Part shown: in pieces, positions 1 through 6,472 of the stretch
How the letters are laid out: the number at the start of each line of letters is the position of its first letter
How positions within the stretch are numbered: the stretch's first letter is position 1
Origin: Phenylobacterium sp.
GTDB taxonomy: Bacteria; Pseudomonadota; Alphaproteobacteria; Caulobacterales; Caulobacteraceae
Assembly (NCBI GenBank): GCA_028290925.1
Contig: JAQGIX010000338.1
Span: forward strand, 1 to 11,268
Direction of reading: 5' to 3'
DNA length: 11,268 nt
Translations under genes and position numbers: made by a program
The notes under the pieces: model-generated
What the model was told of the DNA's origin: nothing
Database searches by the model: none
Seen by the model: only the letters and a program-made list of their open reading frames with translations

Positions 1-677
1 GCCGAGAGCAGGTGGTAGGTGGCCGGCGTGTGCGGCGAGTGGACGGTGATGATGTCCGCCCGGGCCAGCATCTGGTCCAGGCTCTCCCAGTAGGTCGCCT
101 CCAGCTCCTCGGCGATGCGCGAGGAGACCGGTTTGCGGTTGTGGTAGTGGATCTGCAGGCCGAACGCCTTGGCGCGGCGGGCCACCGCCTGGCCGATACG
201 GCCCATGCCGATGATGCCCAGCCGCTTGCCGGTGATCCGGCGGCCCATCATCCAGGTGGGGGTCCAGCCGGTGAAGCCGCCCTCCTTGACCACCTGGGCG
301 CCCTCCACGATGCGGCGGGCCACGGCCATGATCAGCGCCATGGTCAGGTCGGCGGTGTCCTCGGTGAGCACGCCAGGGGTGTTGGTGACGACGATGCCCC
401 TGGCGTTGGCGGCCACCACGTCGATGTGGTCGACACCCGCGCCGAAGTTGGCGATCAGCTTCAGGCGCTCGCCGGCCTTGTCCAGCAGCGCGGCGTCGAT
501 CTTGTCGGTGATGGTCGGGGCCAGGACGTCGGCCCGGCCGACCGCGTCTTCCAGCTGGGCGCGGGTCATCGGCCCGTCGGAGAGGTTGAGCTCCGCGTCG
601 AACAGTTCGCGCATCCGGGTCTCCACCGGGTCGGGGAGCTTGCGCGTGACGATGACTTTGGGCTTGCGGGCTGACAT
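1..677 (-). CDS. D-2-hydroxyacid dehydrogenase (glyoxylate/hydroxypyruvate reductase-like), C-terminus cut by window edge
   Basis: NAD(P)-dependent D-2-hydroxyacid dehydrogenase, a cytosolic enzyme class that interconverts 2-oxoacids such as glyoxylate or hydroxypyruvate and D-2-hydroxyacids. Reading from the ATG at 677 gives 225 full residues (N-terminus MSARKPKVIVTRKLP) before the window ends. Visible are the substrate-loop segment NFGAGVDHID (77-86), the TNTPGVLTEDTADL stretch (98-111) and the Rossmann dinucleotide motif GMGRIG (157-162). The second strand ends HNRKP (179-183): Asn-Arg where NAD-specific enzymes carry Asp, which suggests NADP(H) preference as in GRHPR-like reductases. The catalytic Arg, Glu and His of the family lie in the missing C-terminal third, so activity cannot be judged. 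Full family length is about 320-330 residues. The gene is divergent from the SH3 gene across 83 bases. The family is secure; the substrate is inferred. Confidence 0.93.
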   Translation of the reverse strand, partial: MSARKPKVIVTRKLPDPVETRMRELFDAELNLSDGPMTRAQLEDAVGRADVLAPTITDKIDAALLDKAGERLKLIANFGAGVDHIDVVAANARGIVVTNTPGVLTEDTADLTMALIMAVARRIVEGAQVVKEGGFTGWTPTWMMGRRITGKRLGIIGMGRIGQAVARRAKAFGLQIHYHNRKPVSSRIAEELEATYWESLDQMLARADIITVHSPHTPATYHLLS

Positions 678-745
678 TTCGCGACTTGAAAAGGGGCCGA
701 TGGCTTGGCGCGCCGGATCGGCGCTTGAGGCTCTAGGCGAGCACC

Positions 746-772
746 TCTAGCAAAGGGTCCATGGACGGCCAA
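746..772 (-). promoter_or_regulatory. Possible housekeeping promoter for the dehydrogenase gene
   Basis: On the minus strand a GCTAGA hexamer (751-746) matches the Caulobacter sigma-73 -10 pattern GCTANA. A TTGGCC sequence (772-767) lies 15 bases upstream as a weak -35. The element points toward the dehydrogenase start at 677. The -35 falls just inside the first codons of the SH3 gene if that gene starts at 761, and outside it if the gene starts at TTG 800. Only pattern matching supports this. Confidence 0.35.
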
Positions 773-1303
773 GGCGAGGCTGACGGCTGGGGGAAGGCGT
801 TGAGGCGGATCGCATGCTTCGCGGGCGCTGTGGCGGCGGGTCTGCTGCTGGCGGGCGCATCGGCCGCGGCCGAGCGCCAGACGCCGTCCGGCCTGCCCGT
901 CCCGCGCTACGTTTCGCTGAAGTTCGACCGGGTGAACGCCCGCGCCGGCCCCGGCGACGATCACCGGCTGCTGTGGGTCTACAAGGTCAAGGGCCTGCCG
1001 GTGCAGGTGGTGGCCGAAACCTCTGAGTGGCGCCGGGTGTGCGACCCCGAGGGCAGTTTGGTCTGGGTGCACAAGCGCACCACCGACGGCCGGCGGATGG
1101 TGATGAACACCAAGGAAGAGCGGGTGACCCTGCTCAGGCGGCCCCGGCGCGACGCCCGGGCGGCGGCTTTCCTGAACCCGCGGGCCCTGGCCACGTTGGA
1201 CCGTTGCGAGAAGGGCTGGTGCCGCGTTCGGGCTGACGGCGTCGCCGGTTGGGCCAAGGAGGGCGACCTCTGGGGCACGGCCGAAGCGCCGCAATGTCGT
1301 TGA
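761..1303 (+). CDS. Secreted protein with two bacterial SH3-like repeats
   Basis: A 180-residue exported protein built from two SH3-like repeats of the type found in alphaproteobacterial periplasmic proteins (SH3_4-like). A hydrophobic core at about 17-33 followed by ASAAA (33-37) looks like a Sec signal peptide. Repeat 1 (about 55-110) contains VNARAGPG (58-65), WRRVCDPEGSLVWVH (90-104). Repeat 2 (about 119-172) contains KGWCRVRADGVAGWAKEGD (151-169). The G-W-C-R-V and G-W elements are typical of the fold, which usually binds peptidoglycan or proteins; no ligand can be named here. ATG 761 has a close GGG three bases upstream and gives an unusually long 16-residue n-region. An in-frame TTG at 800, preceded by GGGGAAGG, would give a compact signal peptide starting xRRIACF and may be the true start. 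fabA follows after 60 bases on the same strand. Confidence 0.82.
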   Translation: MDGQGEADGWGKALRRIACFAGAVAAGLLLAGASAAAERQTPSGLPVPRYVSLKFDRVNARAGPGDDHRLLWVYKVKGLPVQVVAETSEWRRVCDPEGSLVWVHKRTTDGRRMVMNTKEERVTLLRRPRRDARAAAFLNPRALATLDRCEKGWCRVRADGVAGWAKEGDLWGTAEAPQCR

Positions 1304-1363
1304 GCGCGCCATCCGGCTCATGGTAGGGGCCTGACGCCTCGCCACAGAGAGCACGGCCTGACG

Positions 1364-1891
1364 ATGAGCGAAGCCACCGCCACCCCGACCCGACCTTCCA
1401 GCTACGGCTTCGAGGAGCTGATGTCCTGCGCGCGGGGCGAGATGTACGGCCCGGGCAACGCCCAGCTGCCGGCCCCGCCGATGCTGCTGTTCGATCGGAT
1501 CACCAAGATCACCGAAGACGGCGGCGAGCACGGCAAGGGCTATATCGAGGCCGAGTTCGACATCAATCCGGAGCTCTGGTTCTTCGCCTGCCACTTCATC
1601 GGCGATCCGGTGATGCCCGGCAGCCTGGGCCTCGACGCCCTGTGGCAGCTGGTGGGCTTCTACCTCGGCTGGATCGGCGGCAAGGGCCGTGGTCGGGCGT
1701 TGGGTTGCGGCGAAGTGAAGTTCGCCGGCGAAGTGACGCCCGACATCAAGACGGTCACCTACAAGATCCAGATGAAGCGGGTGATCAACCGGCGCCTGGT
1801 CATGGGGATCGGCGACGGGGTGCTCGAGGCCGACGGAACCCCCATCTATTCGGCGCTCGACCTCCGGGTCGGCCTCTACCAGCGGCCCTGA
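1364..1891 (+). CDS. fabA: 3-hydroxydecanoyl-ACP dehydratase/isomerase FabA
   Basis: Bifunctional enzyme of type II fatty acid synthesis. It dehydrates 3-hydroxydecanoyl-ACP and isomerises trans-2- to cis-3-decenoyl-ACP, the branch point to unsaturated fatty acids. The 175-residue length matches the family (about 171). The hot-dog fold signature is present: FFACHFIGDPVMPGSLGLDA (73-92), with catalytic His77 and Asp91 corresponding to His70 and Asp84 of the E. coli enzyme. The N-terminal SYGFEELMSCARGEMYG (13-29) and PPMLLFDRIT (38-47) segments are also typical. The ATG at 1364 has only a weak ribosome binding site. fabB follows 24 bases downstream, so the two are almost certainly co-transcribed. 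The upstream SH3 gene lies 60 bases away, leaving room for a separate promoter, but no convincing one is visible. Confidence 0.97.
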   Translation: MSEATATPTRPSSYGFEELMSCARGEMYGPGNAQLPAPPMLLFDRITKITEDGGEHGKGYIEAEFDINPELWFFACHFIGDPVMPGSLGLDALWQLVGFYLGWIGGKGRGRALGCGEVKFAGEVTPDIKTVTYKIQMKRVINRRLVMGIGDGVLEADGTPIYSALDLRVGLYQRP

Positions 1892-1915
1892 AGCCGCGGA
1901 GTCGGGAAGCAAACC

Positions 1916-3124
1916 ATGCGTCGTGTCGTCGTCACCGGATTGGGGGTGGTCTCCTCGATCGGCAATAACGCCAACGAGGTGCTGACCGCCCTGCGCGAGG
2001 CGAAGTCCGGCGTGGTCGCCGCGCCCGAGTACGCCGAGTTGGGCTTCCGCTGCCAGGTGCACGCCCCGCCGCAGCTCGACTGGGAACCCTTGATCGACCG
2101 GCGCGCGGCGCGCTTCCTCGCCCAGGGCACCGCCTTCGGCCACATCGCCATGGAACAGGCGATCGCCGACTCCGGCCTGGAGCCGGGCGAAATCTCCAAC
2201 GACCGCACCGGCCTGATCGTCGGCGCCGGCGGGCCATCTACCCGCTCCATCGTCGAGGCCGCCGAGATCACCCGCACCAAGGGCCCCAAACGGGTCGGCC
2301 CCTTCGCGGTGCCCAAGGCGATGAGTTCCGGCCCCTCGGCGGTGCTGGCCACCTGGTTCAAGATCCGCGGGCTGAACTTCTCGATCTCCTCGGCCTGCGC
2401 CACCTCCACGCACTGCATCGGGGTCGGCTACGAGCAGATCCTCATGGGCAAGCAGGACGTGGTGTTCGCCGGCGGCACAGAGGAGCTCGACTGGACGCTC
2501 TCGGTGCTGTTCGACGCCATGGGCGCCATGTCGAGCAACTTCAACGATCGGCCCGGGGTGGCCAGCCGCGCCTATGACGTGGACCGCGACGGCTTCGTGA
2601 TCGCCGGCGGGGCCGGGATCGTGGTGCTCGAGGAATACGAGCACGCCAAGGCCCGCGGGGCGAAGATCTATGGCGAGATCGTCGGCTACGCCGCCACCTC
2701 CGACGGCTACGACATGGTCGCGCCCTCCGGCGAGGGGGCGGTGCGCTGCATGCGGCTCGCCATGCCCGCCGACAAGCGCAAGATCGACTACCTCAACACC
2801 CACGGCACCTCGACGCCGGTGGGCGATTCCAAGGAGATGGAGGCGGTGCGCGAGGTGTTCGGCGCCGAGGCCCCGATGATCTCCTCCACAAAGTCCCTGA
2901 CCGGCCACAGCCTGGGCGCGGCCGGCGCGCAGGAGGCGATCTACTGCCTCCTGATGCTCAACAACGGCTTCGTCGCCGAGAGCGCCCACATCGACACCCT
3001 CGACCCGGCGTTCGCCGACCTGCCGATCCTGCGCAAGCGCGTGGACCGCCCGATCGAAACGGCGATGTCCAACTCCTTCGGCTTTGGCGGGACGAACGGC
3101 TGCCTGGTGATGAGCCGGGTCTAG
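1916..3124 (+). CDS. fabB: 3-oxoacyl-ACP synthase I FabB
   Basis: Beta-ketoacyl-ACP synthase that condenses acyl-ACP with malonyl-ACP. It is the partner of FabA that elongates the cis-3-decenoyl intermediate. At 402 residues it is family length (E. coli 406). The thiolase-fold active site is complete: nucleophile Cys161 in SISSACATSTHC (156-167), His296 in NTHGTST (294-300), Lys326 and His331 in STKSLTGHSLGAAGA (324-338), and the glycine-rich SFGFGGTN (387-394). These distinguish an active Cys-His-His synthase from chain-length-factor or KAS III proteins. The start ATG 1916 follows a good GGGAAG site (1904-1909). Pairing with fabA directly upstream supports the FabB assignment over FabF. The gene ends in a convergent arrangement with the ClC gene, with a hairpin between. 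Confidence 0.97.
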   Translation: MRRVVVTGLGVVSSIGNNANEVLTALREAKSGVVAAPEYAELGFRCQVHAPPQLDWEPLIDRRAARFLAQGTAFGHIAMEQAIADSGLEPGEISNDRTGLIVGAGGPSTRSIVEAAEITRTKGPKRVGPFAVPKAMSSGPSAVLATWFKIRGLNFSISSACATSTHCIGVGYEQILMGKQDVVFAGGTEELDWTLSVLFDAMGAMSSNFNDRPGVASRAYDVDRDGFVIAGGAGIVVLEEYEHAKARGAKIYGEIVGYAATSDGYDMVAPSGEGAVRCMRLAMPADKRKIDYLNTHGTSTPVGDSKEMEAVREVFGAEAPMISSTKSLTGHSLGAAGAQEAIYCLLMLNNGFVAESAHIDTLDPAFADLPILRKRVDRPIETAMSNSFGFGGTNGCLVMSRV

Positions 3125-3130
3125 CCTCCT

Positions 3131-3149
3131 CTCTCCCACGCGGGGAGAG
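3131..3149. terminator. Hairpin between convergent fabB and clc
   Basis: A perfect 7-bp inverted repeat, CTCTCCC (3131-3137) and GGGAGAG (3143-3149), flanks a 5-base loop in the 30-base gap between the fabB stop and the clc stop. The position suits a bidirectional terminator for the two convergent genes. There is no T-tract on either side, so it is either a weak or U-less terminator or a small dispersed intergenic palindrome; CTCTCCC/GGGAGAG palindromes are common between genes in GC-rich alphaproteobacteria. Confidence 0.5.
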
Positions 3150-3154
3150 GCGCT

Positions 3155-4927
3155 CTAGGGCCGTGCTTCCCCGTACATGTCCAGGTGCTGCCGCTCCAGC
3201 TCGGTGGCGTAGCGGCGGGTGACGTAGGCCTCGCCCACCAGGCCCAGGATGAGGCCCTCCTCGTCGACCACGGCCAGGTCGTCGGCTTCGGCCATCTCGA
3301 AGGCGCGCATGACGGCGGCGATGTCCTGGTCCGGCGAGAGCGTCGCGTCGCGCAGGACCGCGAGGTCGGCCACCGGCCGGTCGGCGGCGACGTCGTCGGC
3401 GAACACCTCCGGCGTCAGCACCAGCCCGGCATATCGCCCGGTGGCGTCGGTGAGGATCACCCGCGTCGTCGAGCCCAGCGGAAAGCGGTGGCGGAACTCG
3501 GCCACGGGGCCGTCGGCCGGGAAGGTCCCGGTGTGCTGGCGCATCATGCGGCCGGCGGTGAGCGTGCGCACCCAGCCGATGTCGCGGGCGCTGCGGATGG
3601 TCTCGCCGCGCAGGTGCAGCCGCCAGGTGGAGAAGGAGTAGCCGAACCGCTCGCGCACCACGGTGGAGGCGATCAGGGTGGCGGCCAGGGTCGCAGCCGC
3701 CACGCCGAAGTCCCGCGTCGCCTCCAGCACCAGGAAGCTCATGGTCAACGGCCCGCCGACGATCGAGACGGCCAGCGCCCCCATGCCGACCAGGGCGGCG
3801 TTCTGGTAGGAGATCTCCGCGGCGATGGGGGTCAAGCCTATGAGGTCGGCGTAGATCTGGCCGAGCAGGGAGCCGAGGAACAGCGAGGCGAAGAACAGGC
3901 CGCCGCGGAAGCCGAAGCCCAGCGCCGTCGTCGAGGCCGCGGTCTTGAGCAGGAAGACGGTCGCCAGCAGCATCAGCGGCGCGTCCGTGGCCACGTCGAG
4001 GTGCAGGGCGCCGTGGCCCGCCGAGAGGGTCTGCGGGGAGGCGAGCGCCAGCCCGGCCAGGATCGCCCCGCCGAGGACGGGCTTCAGCAGCGCGGGGCCC
4101 GGCAGGGCGCGGGCGGCCTGCTCGACGCGGGCGACCAGGCGCATGATCACCACCCCCGCCAGGGCGCAGACCAACCCGAGAAGCGCGTAGAGCAGGTAGG
4201 CGGTGATGTCCGGCGCCTTGGAGGTCTGGACCTGGATCACATAGGGGATGCCGCCCAGCGCCTGGGCGGTGACGACGCTGGCCAGGGAGGCCGCCGCCAC
4301 CGGGGCGATGGCCGAGGGCGTGTAGGAGCCGATGACGATCTCGAAGGCGTAGAAGGCGCCGGTCAGCGGCGCGCCGAACGCCGCTCCGATGGCGGCGCCC
4401 GCCCCCGCCCCAACCAGGATGCGCATGTCGTGGCGGCGCAGCTTCAGCCGGTGGCCGGCGAACGAGGCGGCCGCGCCGCCGGCCTGGGCGTAGGCCGCCT
4501 CCAGGCCGACCGAGCCGCCGACGCCGTTGGAGAGGATGGTCTGGGCGCAGACGATGGCGCTGTCGGCGAGCGGCAGGACCCCGCCGTGCAGGGCGTTGGC
4601 CTCGACCACGTCCACCAGCGGCGCGGATCGCCGCTTGAGCACCGCCCAGGACAGCACGCCGAGCGCCAGGCCGCCCAGCGGCAGCCACACCACGTCGATC
4701 GGCTGGATGCGGACGGTGGCGCTGAGGTGCTCCTCGAAGTCGATGCCGTAGAGCCACATCTGCATGTAGTGGGCGATGCGGGCCTGGAAGACGGCCAGCA
4801 CCCCGGCCACCGCGCCGACCCCCACCGAGAGCACGATCAGCCACAGCTCGCTCTCGCGCAGCCGCCGCCGAAAGCCCGCCAGCAGGCGGGCGGGTCGGGG
4901 ACGCGGCAGATAGGGAATCTCGGCCAT
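3155..4927 (-). CDS. ClC-family chloride channel with C-terminal CBS region, lacking both exchange glutamates
   Basis: A 590-residue inner-membrane ClC anion transport protein: membrane domain about 27-435, then a cytosolic CBS-type region about 450-572 (VILTDATGRYAGLV 490-503; ADDLAVVDEEGLILGLVGE 548-566). Family landmarks are VGAGAGAAIGAAFGAPLTG (172-190), the GFRGGLFFA filter segment (339-347, with Phe345 matching ClC-ec1 Phe357) and a tyrosine at 430 that may match Tyr445. The usual GREGP motif reads GSVGL (138-142), which puts Val140 at the gating-glutamate position (Glu148). The segment FEIVIG (195-200) puts Glu196 at Glu202 and Ile197 at the internal proton glutamate (Glu203). The family's GSGIP motif is replaced near SAPLVDVVE (101-109). 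By ClC-ec1 mutant precedent this implies passive anion conduction rather than Cl-/H+ exchange. The ATG at 4927 is divergent from fabI; the gene separates fabB from fabI. Family assignment is secure; mechanism is inferred. Confidence 0.93.
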   Translation of the reverse strand: MAEIPYLPRPRPARLLAGFRRRLRESELWLIVLSVGVGAVAGVLAVFQARIAHYMQMWLYGIDFEEHLSATVRIQPIDVVWLPLGGLALGVLSWAVLKRRSAPLVDVVEANALHGGVLPLADSAIVCAQTILSNGVGGSVGLEAAYAQAGGAAASFAGHRLKLRRHDMRILVGAGAGAAIGAAFGAPLTGAFYAFEIVIGSYTPSAIAPVAAASLASVVTAQALGGIPYVIQVQTSKAPDITAYLLYALLGLVCALAGVVIMRLVARVEQAARALPGPALLKPVLGGAILAGLALASPQTLSAGHGALHLDVATDAPLMLLATVFLLKTAASTTALGFGFRGGLFFASLFLGSLLGQIYADLIGLTPIAAEISYQNAALVGMGALAVSIVGGPLTMSFLVLEATRDFGVAAATLAATLIASTVVRERFGYSFSTWRLHLRGETIRSARDIGWVRTLTAGRMMRQHTGTFPADGPVAEFRHRFPLGSTTRVILTDATGRYAGLVLTPEVFADDVAADRPVADLAVLRDATLSPDQDIAAVMRAFEMAEADDLAVVDEEGLILGLVGEAYVTRRYATELERQHLDMYGEARP

Positions 4928-4961
4928 CGGCGCTCTGCGGATACCACCTTGGGGCGGTGGA

Positions 4962-4979
4962 GCCTAAGGCTTGCCTAAG
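4962..4979. repeat. Tandem heptamer direct repeat in the clc-fabI divergent region
   Basis: GCCTAAG occurs at 4962-4968 and again at 4973-4979. The start-to-start distance is 11 bases, about one helical turn, so both copies face the same side of the DNA. They lie 35-52 bases upstream of the clc start and 55-72 bases upstream of the fabI start. This would suit binding of a dimeric regulator for either gene, or it could be chance. No known operator is recognised. Confidence 0.4.
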
Positions 4980-5018
4980 CCGGGCCGCCCGTCCACAACC
5001 CGCGCGAAACCGCTCATT

Positions 5019-5036
5019 TGAGGGAGACGCCAGGTG
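5019..5036 (+). promoter_or_regulatory. Ribosome binding site supporting the GTG start of fabI
   Basis: The purine-rich GAGGGAGAC stretch just upstream of GTG 5034 is at good spacing for initiation there. It favours the GTG over the in-frame ATG at 5052, and the extra residues AEDYQ resemble the N-termini of alphaproteobacterial FabI proteins as I remember them. Confidence 0.6.
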
Positions 5037-5852
5037 GCCGAAGACTATCAGATGCCCAAGGGCGAGCTGATGAAGGGCAAGCGGGGCGTGGTCACCGGGA
5101 TCGCGAACCACCAGTCGATCGCCTGGGGAATCGCCTCGCAACTGGCCGCTCAGGGCGCCGAGATGGCCTTCCTCCACCTGCCGGGCATGGAGCGGCGCAT
5201 CCAGCCGCTGGCCGAAGGCGCGGGCGTGAAGACCGTGCTGCCGGTGGACGTCACCGACGACGCCTCGATGGATGCGGCCTTCTCGGGCGTGGAGAAGGCG
5301 TTCGGCGCGATCGACTTCTTCGTCCACGCCATCGCCTTCGCCGACAGGAACGAACTGAAGGGCTCGTTCGTGGAGAACACCACGCGCGAGGGCTTCCTGC
5401 TGGCGATGAACATCTCGGCCTTCAGCTTCGTGGACTGCGCCAAGCGCGCGGCGGCGCTGATGCCGAACGGCGGCTCGATCGTCACCCTGACCTACATGGG
5501 CTCGGAGCGGGCGATCCCGAACTACAACACCATGGGCGTGGCCAAGGCGGCGCTGGAGGCGGCGGTGCGCTACGCGGCCCGCGACCTGGGCCCGAAGGGA
5601 ATCCGAGTGAACGCGCTGTCGCCAGGCGCCATGCGGACCTTGTCGCTGGCGGGGATCTCCGGCGGGCGCTCGATGCTGGCCAAGGGCCGCTCGCTCTCGG
5701 CGATGCAGGCGGACACCTCCATGGAGGGCGTGGCCGGCGCGGCGCTGTGGCTGGTCTCCGACCTCGGGCTCTCCACCACCGGCGAGGTGATCCACGTGGA
5801 CGCCGGCTTCCACATCATGGGCTTCACGGAAGACGAAGCGGCGGAAGGCTAG
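5034..5852 (+). CDS. fabI: Enoyl-ACP reductase FabI, divergent form
   Basis: NADH-dependent enoyl-ACP reductase of the SDR superfamily, performing the last reduction of each fatty acid elongation cycle; the family is the target of triclosan. It has 272 residues, against about 262 in E. coli. The cofactor motif GIANHQSIAWG (22-32) matches the FabI pattern. The catalytic set Tyr154, Tyr164 and Lys171 in TYMGSERAIPNYNTMGVAK (153-171) keeps the exact spacing of E. coli Tyr146/Tyr156/Lys163. Ala101 in VHAIAFA (97-103) sits at the E. coli Gly93 triclosan-site position, which I recall as common in alphaproteobacteria. Several usually constant segments differ: TYQG is replaced by LHLPG (47-51), the SAGPI loop reads SPGAMRTL (196-203), and the usual PLRRTVT region reads LSAMQADTSM (221-230). 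It may be a specialised paralogue. It ends overlapping the tetR stop. Confidence 0.93.
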   Translation: MAEDYQMPKGELMKGKRGVVTGIANHQSIAWGIASQLAAQGAEMAFLHLPGMERRIQPLAEGAGVKTVLPVDVTDDASMDAAFSGVEKAFGAIDFFVHAIAFADRNELKGSFVENTTREGFLLAMNISAFSFVDCAKRAAALMPNGGSIVTLTYMGSERAIPNYNTMGVAKAALEAAVRYAARDLGPKGIRVNALSPGAMRTLSLAGISGGRSMLAKGRSLSAMQADTSMEGVAGAALWLVSDLGLSTTGEVIHVDAGFHIMGFTEDEAAEG

Positions 5853-6472
5853 GCCCCTCGCTCGTCGGGCGCGTAGGCCCGCAGGAACCGCGCCGCGGCC
5901 TCGCGGGCGATGCGGTCGAGGCTGGCCTCGTCGAGGCCTCCGCTGACGCCCAGCAGGTAGGCGGTCTGGCGCGAGGAGACCACCATTCCGGCGAAGAAGT
6001 CGGCGGCCTCCAGGGGGTCGGCGCAGGCGAGCCGCCCGGCGGCGGTCTCGGCCGCGAGGAACTCGGCCAGGCGCCGGCGGCTGGCGCGGGGGCCGGCCTC
6101 GTACATGGTTCGCGCCACCTCGGGCAGGGCCTGGACGTTGGCCATGGCGGTGCGCAACAGCGTTGCGTAGCTGGGGCTGAGCAGGACGCGCAACAGCACG
6201 CGGGCGAATTCGGCCAGGGCCTCGGCCGGCTGCTCGAGCGCGCCGGCGGCCGCCAGCGGCGCGGTGATCTCGCCGACCCGGCGGGCGCACATCGCCCGCA
6301 CCAGCTCGGCCTTGGTCCCATAGTGGTTGTAGACGGTCTGCTTGGAGACCCCGGCGCGGCGGGCGATCTCCTCCATCGAGGCGGTGACCCCGCGCTCGGT
6401 CAGCACCGCCACCGCGGCGTCGAGGATCGCCTCGTTCTTGGCGACGTCGATCTGGCCGGCGATGCGGGGCAT
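5849..6472 (-). CDS. TetR/AcrR-family repressor of the efflux operon
   Basis: A 207-residue transcriptional regulator of normal TetR length. The N-terminal helix-turn-helix (about 15-55) is textbook: ILDAAVAVLTERGVTASMEE (16-35), then IARRAGVSKQTVYNHYGTK (36-54). The C-terminal ligand-binding half (about 60-200) is helical and Ala/Arg-rich, and its ligand cannot be predicted. It is the third gene of the emrA-emrB-tetR-like operon; its ATG overlaps the transporter stop by one base (TGATG), indicating translational coupling. A local regulator in this position usually represses its own operon in the absence of the exported compound, probably through the inverted repeat at 9293-9317 upstream of the adaptor gene. 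Its stop shares the CTAG at 5849-5852 with fabI, leaving no space for a terminator. Confidence 0.93.
   Translation of the reverse strand: MPRIAGQIDVAKNEAILDAAVAVLTERGVTASMEEIARRAGVSKQTVYNHYGTKAELVRAMCARRVGEITAPLAAAGALEQPAEALAEFARVLLRVLLSPSYATLLRTAMANVQALPEVARTMYEAGPRASRRRLAEFLAAETAAGRLACADPLEAADFFAGMVVSSRQTAYLLGVSGGLDEASLDRIAREAAARFLRAYAPDERGA

Noticed and set aside
1304..1363. Possible fabA promoter (TTGAG overlapping the SH3 stop, GCTCAT downstream)
   Set aside because: Both elements and the spacing fit the alphaproteobacterial consensus poorly, so I could not support a promoter call.
566..3139. 857-codon open frame on the minus strand
   Set aside because: It lies antisense to the SH3, fabA and fabB genes, which have full family signatures. 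Its translation is His/Gly/Arg/Ala-rich with no recognisable domain, as expected for a shadow frame in GC-rich DNA.
4944..4960. CCACC-N7-GGTGG inverted repeat in the clc-fabI gap
   Set aside because: Only five bases per arm and wholly GC-rich apart from one A/T pair, so chance is likely. It was not reported as an operator.
3185..4978. 597-codon plus-strand open frame opposite the ClC gene
   Set aside because: Its composition is Gly/Asp/Gln/Arg-rich, and it mirrors the third codon positions of clc. The minus-strand ClC product has unmistakable family motifs.
5334..5339. Ala101 of FabI at the E. coli Gly93 triclosan-resistance position
   Set aside because: Gly93 substitutions reduce triclosan sensitivity in E. 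coli, but VHAIAF-type sequences are, as I recall, ordinary in alphaproteobacterial FabI, so this is not evidence of acquired resistance.
2958..6290. 1110-codon open frame on the minus strand
   Set aside because: It runs in another frame through clc, antisense to fabI and into tetR. Composition is dominated by Arg, Gly, Pro and Ala, and no fold or motif is visible.
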